Shown: positions 1-6,910 of the stretch, piece by piece | How positions within the stretch are numbered: the first letter of the stretch is position 1 | How the letters are laid out: every line of letters starts with the position of its first letter | Notes under the pieces: model-generated | Told to the model about the DNA's origin: nothing | The model's database searches: none | Seen by the model: only the letters and a program-made list of their open reading frames with translations | Program-made: the position numbers and the translations under genes | From: JBGOUJ01 sp041477005 | GTDB lineage: Bacteria > Acidobacteriota > Terriglobia > Bryobacterales > JACQDG01 | DNA length: 10,935 nt | NCBI GenBank assembly: GCA_041477005.1 | Contig: JBGOUJ010000215.1 | Location: 1 to 10,935, forward strand | Direction: 5' to 3'

Positions 1-509
1 AAGTTGCGGTTGTTGGTGGAGGGCAGCACCGTGCCGGGCGCAAGCATCGCCAGATCGAGGAAGAAGCGGCCGTTGAGCGGCATGTCCAGCACCTTCTTGA
101 TGTCGATCACCTGGCCCATGCTGCTCGATTCGGTCTGCACGCCCGATGCGCCCTCGCTGACGGTGACCATTTCCGTCGCCACGCCGACCTCGAGGTTGAC
201 GTCGGCGCGGGCGCGCTCGCCGACCAGCAGGTTGATGGGACTTTGCACGTAAGCCTTGAAGCCCGGATGGTCGACTTTCAGCGAGTAGTTGCCCGGCCGC
301 ACCACGGCGAACTCGTAGTTGCCGGCGTTGTCGGTCACCGTGCCGACATTGACGCCGGTTGCGAGATTGGTCAGAGTGACGTTGGCCTGCGGCACCAACC
401 CCTGCGTGGGATCCTTGACCGTGCCCACCAGCGCGGCAGTTTGCGCTGCCGCTGGACGGATTGCGACAAACAGCGCGAGCAATGCAAGGCCGGTTCCGAT
501 GTGACGCAT
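1..509 (-). CDS. TonB-dependent receptor, N-terminal part (carboxypeptidase-regulatory domain plus plug start); runs off the left edge
   Basis: The start is ATG at 509-507 on the minus strand, preceded by a near-perfect Shine-Dalgarno (AAGGAGGT, about 5 nt away). The 169 visible codons begin with a signal peptide (MRHIGTGLALLALFVAIRP, likely cut after AAA near residue 22). A carboxypeptidase-regulatory-like beta domain follows at about residues 25-105 (ALVGTVKDPTQGLVPQANVT, then TDNAGNYEF and RPGNYSLKVDHPGFK). After it come VTVSEGA and the plug-type stretch VLDMPLNGRFFLDLAMLAPG. Regulatory domain, plug and an outer-membrane barrel is the architecture of Oar-like TonB-dependent receptors that are numerous in Acidobacteriota. 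The barrel lies outside the window. The substrate is unknown; such proteins are often linked to carbohydrate or peptide uptake or to cell adhesion. The gene is divergent from coaD. The family call is sure; the substrate is not. Confidence 0.9.
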   Translation of the reverse strand, partial: MRHIGTGLALLALFVAIRPAAAQTAALVGTVKDPTQGLVPQANVTLTNLATGVNVGTVTDNAGNYEFAVVRPGNYSLKVDHPGFKAYVQSPINLLVGERARADVNLEVGVATEMVTVSEGASGVQTESSSMGQVIDIKKVLDMPLNGRFFLDLAMLAPGTVLPSTNNRN

Positions 510-829
510 TCGGCTACCTCCTTTTTCACCCAACATACCATGACCCTGGCTGCGAGCCGGCGGGCGAAAGCGTTCCGGCCGGGATTTTACAACTGGGCTC
601 GCCTGCGCCTTTTCAATCGTCATCAGCAGGACACTATCGAAGGAGCCAGGGACGCGAGCGCACCAAAGCAACACCAGAAACGGCGAGACCGCAAAGCCGC
701 CCAGGATCACCTGCAAGACCGCGACACCTTCCACGCGACCCGTCCCAGGAGTGGCGAGACGCCGCGATCTTCGGATAGAATATCTGATTCGGGCCCGCTT
801 CTCCACTCTTACGAAGGAAAGAGGCGTTT
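510..829. other. 320-bp intergenic gap between the divergent TonB receptor and coaD
   Basis: I see no convincing gene here. The open frames crossing it have low-complexity Arg/Ala-rich translations and no recognisable motif. It must hold the promoters of both flanking genes. On the plus strand a TAGAAT hexamer (776-781) could be a -10 box for coaD, but no good -35 box sits at the right distance. On the minus strand a TTGAAA with a TTGTAA 18 nt further (about 585-615) is an equally weak candidate. No tRNA and no terminator hairpin followed by a T-run is seen. Confidence 0.4.
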
Positions 830-1318
830 TTGTCGGCACGGAGCACGAGCATTTACCCCGGCTCCTTCGATCCGCCCACCAACGGGCACCTGGACCTGAT
901 CGAGCGGGGGGCCAAGCTGTTCGGCCACCTGGTCGTGGCGATCCTGCGCAACGAGAACAAGGCCTCGCTGTTTACGGTGGAGGAGCGGACCGAGATGCTG
1001 TGTGCGGCGGTGAAGCACCTGCGCAACGTGAGCGTGGAGGCGTTCGATGGGCTGCTGGTGCGCTTCGCCGCCGAGAAAGGCGCCCGGGTGATCCTGCGGG
1101 GAATCCGGGCGGTCTCCGATTATGAATTCGAGCTGCAGATGGCGCTGATGAATCGCAAGCTGCAGCCCGACCTGGAAACCGTCTTCATGCTGCCGGGCGA
1201 GGCGTACGGCTACGTCAGCTCGCGGCTGGTAAAGGAAGTCTATCGACTCGGCGGAGACGTCAGCGACCTGGTGCCTCCGATTGTAGTCGACCGACTGAAA
1301 GCAAAGGGCAGCATTTAA
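830..1318 (+). CDS. coaD: Pantetheine-phosphate adenylyltransferase (CoaD)
   Basis: Transfers AMP from ATP to 4'-phosphopantetheine, giving dephospho-CoA and pyrophosphate, the fourth step of coenzyme A synthesis in the cytosol. The 162-residue length is normal for the family. The nucleotidyltransferase signature is complete: YPGSFDPPTNGH (residues 9-20, with the TxGH-type histidine H20), lysine in NENKASLF (K44), LRGIRAVSDYEFELQMALMNR (89-109, substrate-binding arginines), and VSSRLVKEVYRLGGDV (129-144), equivalent to the ISSxLVKEV motif of E. coli CoaD. The start is TTG at 830, chosen because the protein begins just before the first strand and GAGG at 821-824 gives a 5-nt spacing; no ATG or GTG fits better. 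No neighbour belongs to the same pathway. The repeat-rich gap downstream separates it from the aminotransferase gene. Confidence 0.96.
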   Translation: MSARSTSIYPGSFDPPTNGHLDLIERGAKLFGHLVVAILRNENKASLFTVEERTEMLCAAVKHLRNVSVEAFDGLLVRFAAEKGARVILRGIRAVSDYEFELQMALMNRKLQPDLETVFMLPGEAYGYVSSRLVKEVYRLGGDVSDLVPPIVVDRLKAKGSI

Positions 1319-1323
1319 GCCGC

Positions 1324-1448
1324 AAGCTATTAGCTTTCAGCCCGCAGCCTTCAGCTTTCAGCAAGCGTTTGCTGACGGCTGAGGGTCAATCGATTGGACC
1401 CTCCGCTCTCGGCAGGCGGGTTGCTGACGGCTGATAGCTGACGGCTGA
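1324..1448. repeat. Cluster of short direct and inverted repeats (TTTCAGC / GCTGACGGCTGA family) between coaD and the aminotransferase gene
   Basis: The gap is almost wholly repeat. A 6-bp-arm palindrome AAGCTA-T-TAGCTT (1324-1336) is followed by TAGCTTTCAGC (1331-1341) and TTCAGCTTTCAGC (1350-1362). Three exact copies of GCTGACGGCTGA stand at 1371-1382, 1423-1434 and 1437-1448. The left TTTCAGCC-type units are inverted relative to the right GGCTGA-type units, so the whole block can fold imperfectly on itself. Between copies one and two lies a separate 23-bp palindrome. No T-run follows, so this is not a classical terminator, although it could act as an mRNA-stabilising or attenuating fold. 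I associate such TTTCAGC runs with intergenic repeats in acidobacterial genomes, from memory and unchecked. Confidence 0.75.
1381..1403. repeat. 23-bp near-perfect palindrome
   Basis: GAGGGTC at 1381-1387 pairs fully with GACCCTC at 1397-1403. The centre AATCGATT is itself palindromic and is followed by one unpaired G. It overlaps the end of the first GCTGACGGCTGA copy. It could be a hairpin in the coaD transcript or a dyad binding site for a regulator of the downstream aminotransferase gene, whose start is 61 nt away. The sequence alone does not decide. Confidence 0.6.
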
Positions 1449-1463
1449 TGTTTAAAGGTTACT

Positions 1464-2639
1464 ATGCAAATCTCACAACGAATGTCTCGGATCAGCGTTT
1501 CGGCCACCGCGCGGGTCACGATGGAAGCGGAAAAGATGCGGGCGGCCGGGGTGGACGTGGTGGATTTCGGGGCCGGCGAGCCCGACTTCCCGACGCCTGA
1601 AAACATCAAGCGCGCGGCCGCCGACGCCATGCACCACAACTTTACCAAGTACACGGCGACCGGCGGCACGCTCGAGCTGCGCAAGGCGCTGTGCGAACGG
1701 CACCGCAAGGATTTCGGGACCGGCTACGAGCCCTCCGAGTGCATCGTTTCGGTCGGCGGCAAGCACGTCATCTTCAACGCCGTCTCGGCGCTGGTCGACG
1801 AGGGCGACGAGGTCGTGCTGCCCGTCCCCTATTGGGTGACCTTCGCCGACGTCGTCCGCTACAACGGCGGCAAGTGTATTTTCGTCCAGATGGACGAGGC
1901 CCGCGGCTTCCGGCTGACGGCGCAGCAGATCGAGCAGGCCATCACGCCGCGCACCAAGCTGGTGATCATCAACTCGCCGTCGAACCCCAGCGGGGCCGTG
2001 CTCGATCGCGAAGAGTTCGAGAAGATCTATGCGGTCACCTCGAAGCGCGGTGTAATGCTGATGACCGACGAGTGCTACTGCCAGTTCGTCTACGAAGGCG
2101 AGCCCTACTCGATCGCCGCCACGCCGGGGGCCAAAGAGCACGTGATCGTGGTTGGGTCGCTGTCGAAGACCTACGCCATGACCGGGTGGCGCGTGGGATT
2201 CGGGCTCGCCCCGGCGCCTCTGGTGTCGAGCATGGTGAAGCTGCAGAGTCACTCCACTTCGAATCCCAACTCCATCGCTCAGAAAGCGGCCGTGGAGGCG
2301 CTGGTCGGGCCGCAGGACTCGGTAGGCGAGATGCTCTCGGAGTACTGCCGGCGGCGTCAGTTCGTGATCCGCAAGCTGCGCGAGATCCCCGGCGTGACCT
2401 GCGCCGAGCCCCGGGGGGCGTTTTACGCCTACCCCAACATCGGGAAGGTTCTCGGCAAGGACGGGATGAAGACCACGCTCGATTTTTCCGAAAAGTTGCT
2501 GGCCAAAGCCCATGTGGCGGTGGTGCCCGGAGAGGCCTTCGGCACGAATCAACATGTCCGGATCTCCTACGCCACATCCATGGGCGAGCTGGAGCGCGGC
2601 CTGGAGCGATTCCGTCAATTCGTCGTGGAGGCGGGCTGA
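1464..2639 (+). CDS. Class I PLP-dependent aminotransferase, aspartate (possibly aspartate/prephenate) type, subgroup Ib
   Basis: Moves an amino group between aspartate/glutamate and 2-oxo acids using pyridoxal phosphate, in the cytosol. The 391 residues match fold-type I subgroup Ib. All landmarks are present: FGAGEPDFPTPENI (35-48), VGGKHVIFN (97-105), the ring-stacking YWVTF (W124), SPSNPSG (N174), DECYCQFVYEG (D202, Y205), the Schiff-base lysine in SLSKTYAMTGWRVGFG (K235, with R243), and the carboxylate-binding arginine in VRISYATS (R366). The GGK lysine (K100) resembles Thermus-type enzymes that also use prephenate, so a role in phenylalanine/tyrosine synthesis through arogenate is possible. 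Start ATG at 1464 with AAAGG at 1454-1458. It sits alone between two repeat-filled gaps. The family is sure; the exact substrate is not. Confidence 0.93.
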   Translation: MQISQRMSRISVSATARVTMEAEKMRAAGVDVVDFGAGEPDFPTPENIKRAAADAMHHNFTKYTATGGTLELRKALCERHRKDFGTGYEPSECIVSVGGKHVIFNAVSALVDEGDEVVLPVPYWVTFADVVRYNGGKCIFVQMDEARGFRLTAQQIEQAITPRTKLVIINSPSNPSGAVLDREEFEKIYAVTSKRGVMLMTDECYCQFVYEGEPYSIAATPGAKEHVIVVGSLSKTYAMTGWRVGFGLAPAPLVSSMVKLQSHSTSNPNSIAQKAAVEALVGPQDSVGEMLSEYCRRRQFVIRKLREIPGVTCAEPRGAFYAYPNIGKVLGKDGMKTTLDFSEKLLAKAHVAVVPGEAFGTNQHVRISYATSMGELERGLERFRQFVVEAG

Positions 2640-2648
2640 AAGAACCGA

Positions 2649-2732
2649 ATGGAACCACAGATGAACACAGATAAACACAGATGCGAAACAGGGGCTTTAT
2701 CTGTGTTCATCTGTGTTCATCTGTGGTTCCAT
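2649..2732. repeat. Long inverted repeat (34-bp arms, 16-nt loop) with a 10-bp internal period
   Basis: The arm 2649-2682 pairs with 2699-2732 at 33 of 34 positions; the only mismatch lies in the third internal unit. The core of each arm is a run of the 10-mer ATGAACACAG (one copy changed to ATAAACACAG), ending in CCACAG and GGAACC. The loop is 2683-2698. It begins 10 bp after the aminotransferase stop and would form a very stable RNA hairpin or DNA cruciform. There is no T-run after it, but it may still end or protect the upstream mRNA. I recall CTGTGTTCATCTGTGGTT-type repeats as common intergenic elements in acidobacterial and some other soil genomes. That link to a known family is from memory. 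Confidence 0.9.
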
Positions 2733-2755
2733 CTGGGTTTCTCGCCCCTGTAACC

Positions 2756-3769
2756 GTGGATTCTCCGCCGTTGTACCCTCTTCGTTTGGCGCCTTCGTGG
2801 CGGGAAAAGATCTGGGGCTCGACCAACCTCGAGCCCCTTTTCGGCGAGAGGACGCGGCGGATCGGCGAGGTCTGGTACACGTTCGAAGAGAACACGATCA
2901 CCAACGGCCCGTGGGCCGGCCAGACCCTGGCCGAGCTGATGGCGCGGCTCGGCGCCTCGCTGATGGGCACGGCTTTTCACCCCAGCCGTCTCCGCCGCCG
3001 CTCGGCCGGCGAGGCGACGCATACCGGCCCAACCGTGGCCGAGTCGTACTTCCCGATTCTCGTCAAGTTCCTTTTCACTTCCGACAAGCTGAGCGTGCAG
3101 GTCCACCCCGACGACGCCTACGCCCTCGAGCACGAGGACGGGCCGGGGAAGACCGAGATGTGGTACGTGCTGCGGGCCGACCCGGGCGCCGCCATCGCCC
3201 TCGGATTGACCGAGCTGCTGAGCCGGGAGCAACTGCGCCAGGCGGCCCTCGGCGGTGAGATCGCGCGCTACCTCAACTGGGTCCCGGTCGAGCCCGAAGA
3301 CGCCATCTTCTCTCCGCCCGGCACACTGCACTCGATCGGCGCAGGCCTCGCCCTCTGCGAGGTCCAGCAGAATTCCGACCTCACCTACCGGTTCTACGAT
3401 TTCGGCCGCCTGGGCGACGACGGCCGTCCCCGGCCGCTGCACATTGACTGCGCCGTGGAGGTGACCGAGCTGGCGGATCACCCTGGGCCGGAAAGGCCCG
3501 CGAGCTTCAGCCGCAACGGACTCGAAGGCGAGACCCTGGTTGTCTGTGACTACTTTGCCGTGGAGCGCCTGCGTTTCGCGCGTGGCCTGGAGTACGTTCC
3601 GGAGCCCGCCCGCATGCACTTGCTCATAATCCTCGAGGGCCGGGGGACGCTGGGAGGCGAGCCCTACGAGCCGGGGGATGTCTACCTGGTTCCGGCTGCG
3701 CTGGCCCCCTTTGACTGCACCCCGGCTGAACCCACCGTAGCCCTGCGGGCCTACGTCCCCGGTGAGTAA
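2756..3769 (+). CDS. manA: Mannose-6-phosphate isomerase, type I (ManA)
   Basis: Interconverts mannose 6-phosphate and fructose 6-phosphate, linking glycolysis with GDP-mannose and polysaccharide synthesis, in the cytosol. It is a cupin metalloenzyme of the short Bacillus-type class (337 residues from the start used here). Seen from that start: LSVQVHPDD (Q115, H117), KTEMWYVL (E134), GTLHSIGAG (H192) and CEVQQNSDLTYRFYDFGR. Gln, His, Glu and His are the usual zinc ligands. A second cupin-like turn, LGGEPYEPGDVYLVPA, lies near the C-terminus. The frame is open up to an ATG at 2681, but that ATG lies inside the long inverted repeat and would add a repeat-encoded tail (RGFICVHLCSSVV). I therefore prefer GTG at 2756; TTG at 2771 is also possible. 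None of the three has a clear Shine-Dalgarno. The stop overlaps a possible GTG start of the DUF3142 frame. Confidence 0.88.
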   Translation: MDSPPLYPLRLAPSWREKIWGSTNLEPLFGERTRRIGEVWYTFEENTITNGPWAGQTLAELMARLGASLMGTAFHPSRLRRRSAGEATHTGPTVAESYFPILVKFLFTSDKLSVQVHPDDAYALEHEDGPGKTEMWYVLRADPGAAIALGLTELLSREQLRQAALGGEIARYLNWVPVEPEDAIFSPPGTLHSIGAGLALCEVQQNSDLTYRFYDFGRLGDDGRPRPLHIDCAVEVTELADHPGPERPASFSRNGLEGETLVVCDYFAVERLRFARGLEYVPEPARMHLLIILEGRGTLGGEPYEPGDVYLVPAALAPFDCTPAEPTVALRAYVPGE

Positions 3770-4646
3770 GTCGTTCCGAGCCGCGAACACCGCCGACCGC
3801 ACGCCACCCCCGTACGGCAAGAAAGACCTCTTTGTTTGCTTTGCGTTCTTTGCGCCTTTGCGCGAATCCTTTCGGTCACGGTCGCGGCCCGGAAGTCGGA
3901 CCCTGATTCTCACGTTGCTCCTCGCCGGCGCCGTGCTGGCTGGATGCAGGAACCATTCCAGCCCTCGCCTGAAGACCTTTCCCAGAACTGTCCTCTGGGC
4001 CTGGGAGCGGCCGGAAGACCTGCGATTCATCGATCCCCATCAGGTCGGCGTGGCCTTCCTCGCCAAGACTCTTTTCCTGCGAGGCGCCCAGGTAACGGTT
4101 CGGCCGAGGCTCCAGCCGCTGCTGGTGCCCGATGGGACCGCCCTGATGGCGGTGGTCCGGGTGGAATCGGACCGCACCGAGCCGCCGGCGCTCTCGCCTG
4201 ATCTAGGCTCCAAAGCCGCCTCCGCGATCCAGGAAGCGGCAGCGCTGCCCGCCGTAGCGGCCGTCCAGGTGGATTTCGATGCCACGGCCTCGGAGCGCGC
4301 CTTCTACCGGCAGCTCTTGAAAGACCTGCGCGCCCGCCTGCCGGCGTCCGTGCCGATCTCGATTACCGCCCTGGCCTCCTGGTGCCTGCACGATTCCTGG
4401 CTCTCCGAATTGCCGGTCGACGAAGCTGTGCCCATGCTGTTTCGGATGGGCGCGGAGAGCCACAAGGTCCTGCTCGACTTGGAAGCCGGCAAGGACTTCC
4501 GCTTTGCCGTCTGCCGGGATAGCATAGGAATATCGACGGATGAGGACCTGCCCCGACTTCCATCGGGGCGGCGGGTGTACATCTTTCATCCGCGATCGTG
4601 GTCCGAAGATGCCTGGCGCCGGATCATTACTCGGGTGAGGCAATGA
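3762..4646 (+). CDS. DUF3142-family lipoprotein
   Basis: The mature part carries what I recognise as the DUF3142 pattern: TVLWAWERPEDLRFIDP, VGVAFLAKTLFLRGAQV, then RPRLQPLLVP, an AVQVDFDA stretch and LPASVPISITALASW. The function is unknown; the alternating hydrophobic strands and VDFDA suggest a TIM-barrel-like fold related to glycoside hydrolases (inference). A lipobox LAGC (cysteine at residue 62) follows the hydrophobic run LILTLLLAGAV, so it is exported and lipid-anchored. The start is doubtful. GTG at 3762 overlaps manA by 8 nt but gives a 47-residue pre-hydrophobic tail, part of it (FVCFAFFAPLRES) coded by a CTTTGCG repeat. TTG at 3858 would give a normal 29-residue signal. No start has a good Shine-Dalgarno. 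The stop overlaps the next gene's ATG by 4 nt, so the two are probably co-translated. Confidence 0.8.
   Translation: MSKSFRAANTADRTPPPYGKKDLFVCFAFFAPLRESFRSRSRPGSRTLILTLLLAGAVLAGCRNHSSPRLKTFPRTVLWAWERPEDLRFIDPHQVGVAFLAKTLFLRGAQVTVRPRLQPLLVPDGTALMAVVRVESDRTEPPALSPDLGSKAASAIQEAAALPAVAAVQVDFDATASERAFYRQLLKDLRARLPASVPISITALASWCLHDSWLSELPVDEAVPMLFRMGAESHKVLLDLEAGKDFRFAVCRDSIGISTDEDLPRLPSGRRVYIFHPRSWSEDAWRRIITRVRQ
3829..3865. repeat. CTTTGCG-type short repeat over the N-terminal end of the DUF3142 frame
   Basis: CTTTGTTTGCTTTGCG is followed by TTCTTTGCG and CCTTTGCGCG: four imperfect units with the core CTTTGCG and a 7-9-nt period. It lies inside the open frame that starts at 3762 but upstream of the signal-peptide core, so it is probably leader DNA rather than protein-coding. 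Runs of this CTTTGCGTTCTTTGCG kind are, from memory, intergenic repeats in acidobacterial genomes. It is useful mainly because it casts doubt on the 3762 start. Confidence 0.55.
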
Positions 4647-6910
4647 GCAAGACCATCAAAGCTCTGCTGGCAGTCGCGGGCGCGTGCGCTTTGTTTTATT
4701 TCTTGCGCCCGCTCTTCGCCTGCGGCCCCACTTTCCCGAACGCGGTTTTCACAAATCCGAAGCACCCGGACCTTCCGCTGGAGAAATACATCCGTGGCGA
4801 CCTGGGCGTTTTGCACCCGGCGTATACCGAGTCCTACTTATACGTTGCCTACCGCGTGCTGATCGGCACGGGCTTTGACGCCGCGGAACAGCAGGTGGTG
4901 CTCGCGTACTGGAACTTCTGGCTGGGCGATCGCCCCTATTCCGAGCCGCAGCCGCCGGCGGTTTCCGATTGGCTCGCGGTGCGAAAGAAAGTGGCCGGCG
5001 CCGGGCCGGCGCCTGCCATCAATGCCTTCCGGGCCGTTCCGAAGGAATATTTCCAATACCTGAACTGCCCCGATGACGCCTTCCGCGCTGCCGTCGATGC
5101 CTTCAAAAAACGCAGCGAGCAATTCGGGATCGGGAGTGGTGAAGTCAGGGACTGGGTGCAGGGCCAGGACGCCGTTTTTGCCAACTGCTCCGGCCCGCAG
5201 GTCATTCCCGCCGCTCTGACCGGAGCTGCAAACCCGGTCATCCGGGCGGACCGCGCCTATCAAATTGCCGCCGCGAATTTCTACGCTGGTAATTTCGACC
5301 AGGCGGAGGAGATGTTCCGCGCGATCGCCCGCGATTCTTCTTCGCCCTGGCGCCGGATCGCGCCCTACCTGGCTGCCCGGACTTTGGTGCGCAAGGCGAC
5401 CCTGAACGGCAAGTCGAGTGAACCCGACCTGGCCTTGCTGGCCCGCGCTGAAGAACAATTGAAAAGCGTGCTGGCCGACGGCGCCTTGATGGAAATTCAC
5501 CCCGCCGCGGCCAGGCTTCTCGATTTGGTCCGGTTCCGGCTCCGTCCCGAGGAACGGCTCCAGGAGCTGTCCCAGGCTGTTCTGAAGAAAGGATCGGGGA
5601 CCACCTTGAAGCAGGACCTGTGGGATTTCCGGATGCTGCTCGATCGCGCTCCGAGGGAATCCCTCAGCGACCTGCCGGACTGGATCTTCACCTTCCAGCA
5701 GGCCGGCGGCAAGGCCCTCGATCATTCGCTCGAACAATGGGAGAAGACCCCTTCGCTGCCGTGGCTCGTGGCGTCGGTTTCCAAAATCGGCCCCAATCAC
5801 CCTGCCGTCAACAGGCTGCTGGAAGCGGCGGCGAAGATCCAGCCCGAGTCGCCCGCGTATCCGTCAGTGGCGTTCCATACGGTGCGGCTCCTCATCGAGT
5901 CGGGCAGAAAGGATCAGGCCCGCCGGATGCTGGACGACGTGCTCTCGAGAAGACGCGCGGCGTTTCCACAATCTTCCGTGAACCTGCTCCTTGGCGAGCG
6001 GTTGGCGCTCGCTGGGAGCTTCGACGAATTTCTCCGATTTGCGTCCAGGGTCCCGGCGGCATTTTGTTGCGAGCTGGACGAGAAGGACCTGTCCACTGAC
6101 ATGGTCCAGCGATGGTTGAAGGCGGTGCCGGGACGCGCCCTGCTGGATGTCGATTCCATAAAGGTCTTCAATCAAAGAATGCCCGTGAGCTTGCTTCGCG
6201 ACGCGGCGAAGAGCGATGCGCTCCCCGCCCACATCCGCCGGGATCTGGCGCTGGCGGCTTGGGCTCGGGCAGCGCTGCTGGACGAAGCCGCGATCGTCGG
6301 GGACGTGGCCACGGTCCTCGAAAGCCACGCTCCGGAGATGAGACCTTACCTCTCGGCCTACTCGCAAGCGGCGAGCAAGGGATCTCGGGCCTTCGCGGCG
6401 GTGTTCTTGATGCTGCATTTTCCGGGCACGCGGCCCTATGTCGGTGTGGGCATCGGCCGCGATACCCCGCTCGACAAGATCGACGAATATCGTGACAACT
6501 GGTGGTGCCAGGCTGAACTGAGCCGTACGGTGAAGGCGCCGCCAAGCTGGGACGATCTGCATTCCGAGTGGGGAAAGCAAGACCAGCGCGGCAGGAAACC
6601 AGAGCCGGACCCGAGCCTCCCGTTTCGAACCTTCTTGACCGAGGCGCAGAAGACGGCGGCCAAGCGGGAATGGGAGACCGTAGCTGCAATCGGGGCCGCC
6701 CCAAACTACCTGAGCCGGCAGGTCCTGGAATGGGCCAAGGCCAACCCCGCTGATCCTCGCGTGCCGGAGGCGCTGCATCTGGCTGTGAGGTCAACCCGCG
6801 TCGGCTGCACCGACAAGGAAAGCTCCAAGTGGTCCCGTGCGGCCTTCGAGCTGCTGCATAAGCAGTATCCACAGAGCAGTTGGGCGGCCAAGACGAAATA
6901 CTGGTATTAG
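4643..6910 (+). CDS. Large exported helical (TPR-like) protein of unknown function, CGPxFP N-terminus
   Basis: 755 residues from ATG at 4643, which overlaps the DUF3142 stop as ATGA; GAGG at 4637-4640 lies close upstream. The frame is open further back to 4598, but that lies inside the DUF3142 coding region and would place extra residues before the signal peptide. The N-terminus has a hydrophobic export signal (IKALLAVAGACALFYFL) ending in FACGPTFPNAVF. C27 could be a lipid-anchored cysteine, although Phe at -2 is unusual for a lipobox. The rest is mostly helical, with tetratricopeptide-like stretches such as AYQIAAANFYAGNFDQAEEMF and RLLIESGRKDQARRMLDDVL. The C-terminus ends in PQSSWAAKTKYWY. 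No catalytic motif is recognised. The coupling implies that it works with the DUF3142 lipoprotein in the envelope; the job is unknown. Confidence 0.85.
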   Translation: MSKTIKALLAVAGACALFYFLRPLFACGPTFPNAVFTNPKHPDLPLEKYIRGDLGVLHPAYTESYLYVAYRVLIGTGFDAAEQQVVLAYWNFWLGDRPYSEPQPPAVSDWLAVRKKVAGAGPAPAINAFRAVPKEYFQYLNCPDDAFRAAVDAFKKRSEQFGIGSGEVRDWVQGQDAVFANCSGPQVIPAALTGAANPVIRADRAYQIAAANFYAGNFDQAEEMFRAIARDSSSPWRRIAPYLAARTLVRKATLNGKSSEPDLALLARAEEQLKSVLADGALMEIHPAAARLLDLVRFRLRPEERLQELSQAVLKKGSGTTLKQDLWDFRMLLDRAPRESLSDLPDWIFTFQQAGGKALDHSLEQWEKTPSLPWLVASVSKIGPNHPAVNRLLEAAAKIQPESPAYPSVAFHTVRLLIESGRKDQARRMLDDVLSRRRAAFPQSSVNLLLGERLALAGSFDEFLRFASRVPAAFCCELDEKDLSTDMVQRWLKAVPGRALLDVDSIKVFNQRMPVSLLRDAAKSDALPAHIRRDLALAAWARAALLDEAAIVGDVATVLESHAPEMRPYLSAYSQAASKGSRAFAAVFLMLHFPGTRPYVGVGIGRDTPLDKIDEYRDNWWCQAELSRTVKAPPSWDDLHSEWGKQDQRGRKPEPDPSLPFRTFLTEAQKTAAKREWETVAAIGAAPNYLSRQVLEWAKANPADPRVPEALHLAVRSTRVGCTDKESSKWSRAAFELLHKQYPQSSWAAKTKYWY

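Noticed and set aside
1324..1448. Possible CRISPR array
   Set aside because: Units are only 12 bp, spacers are irregular and not unique, and no cas gene is present.
1473..2678. 401-codon open frame on the minus strand opposite the aminotransferase gene
   Set aside because: High-GC shadow: rich in His, Arg, Gly and Leu, no motif, and the plus strand codes a complete known enzyme.
2649..2732. Ordinary rho-independent terminator of the aminotransferase gene
   Set aside because: Arms are far too long and internally periodic, and no T-run follows; kept as a repeat element instead.
2717..4030. 437-codon open frame on the minus strand opposite manA
   Set aside because: Shadow of manA and the start of the DUF3142 gene; it has no recognisable domain and crosses two real genes.
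4598..4642. Upstream start of the CGPxFP protein (15 extra residues)
   Set aside because: It lies inside the DUF3142 coding region and precedes a complete signal peptide; ATG 4643 has the ATGA overlap and GAGG.
4838..6778. Long minus-strand open frames (320 and 304 codons) opposite the CGPxFP gene
   Set aside because: Arg/Gly/Pro-rich antisense shadows with no motif or ribosome binding site.
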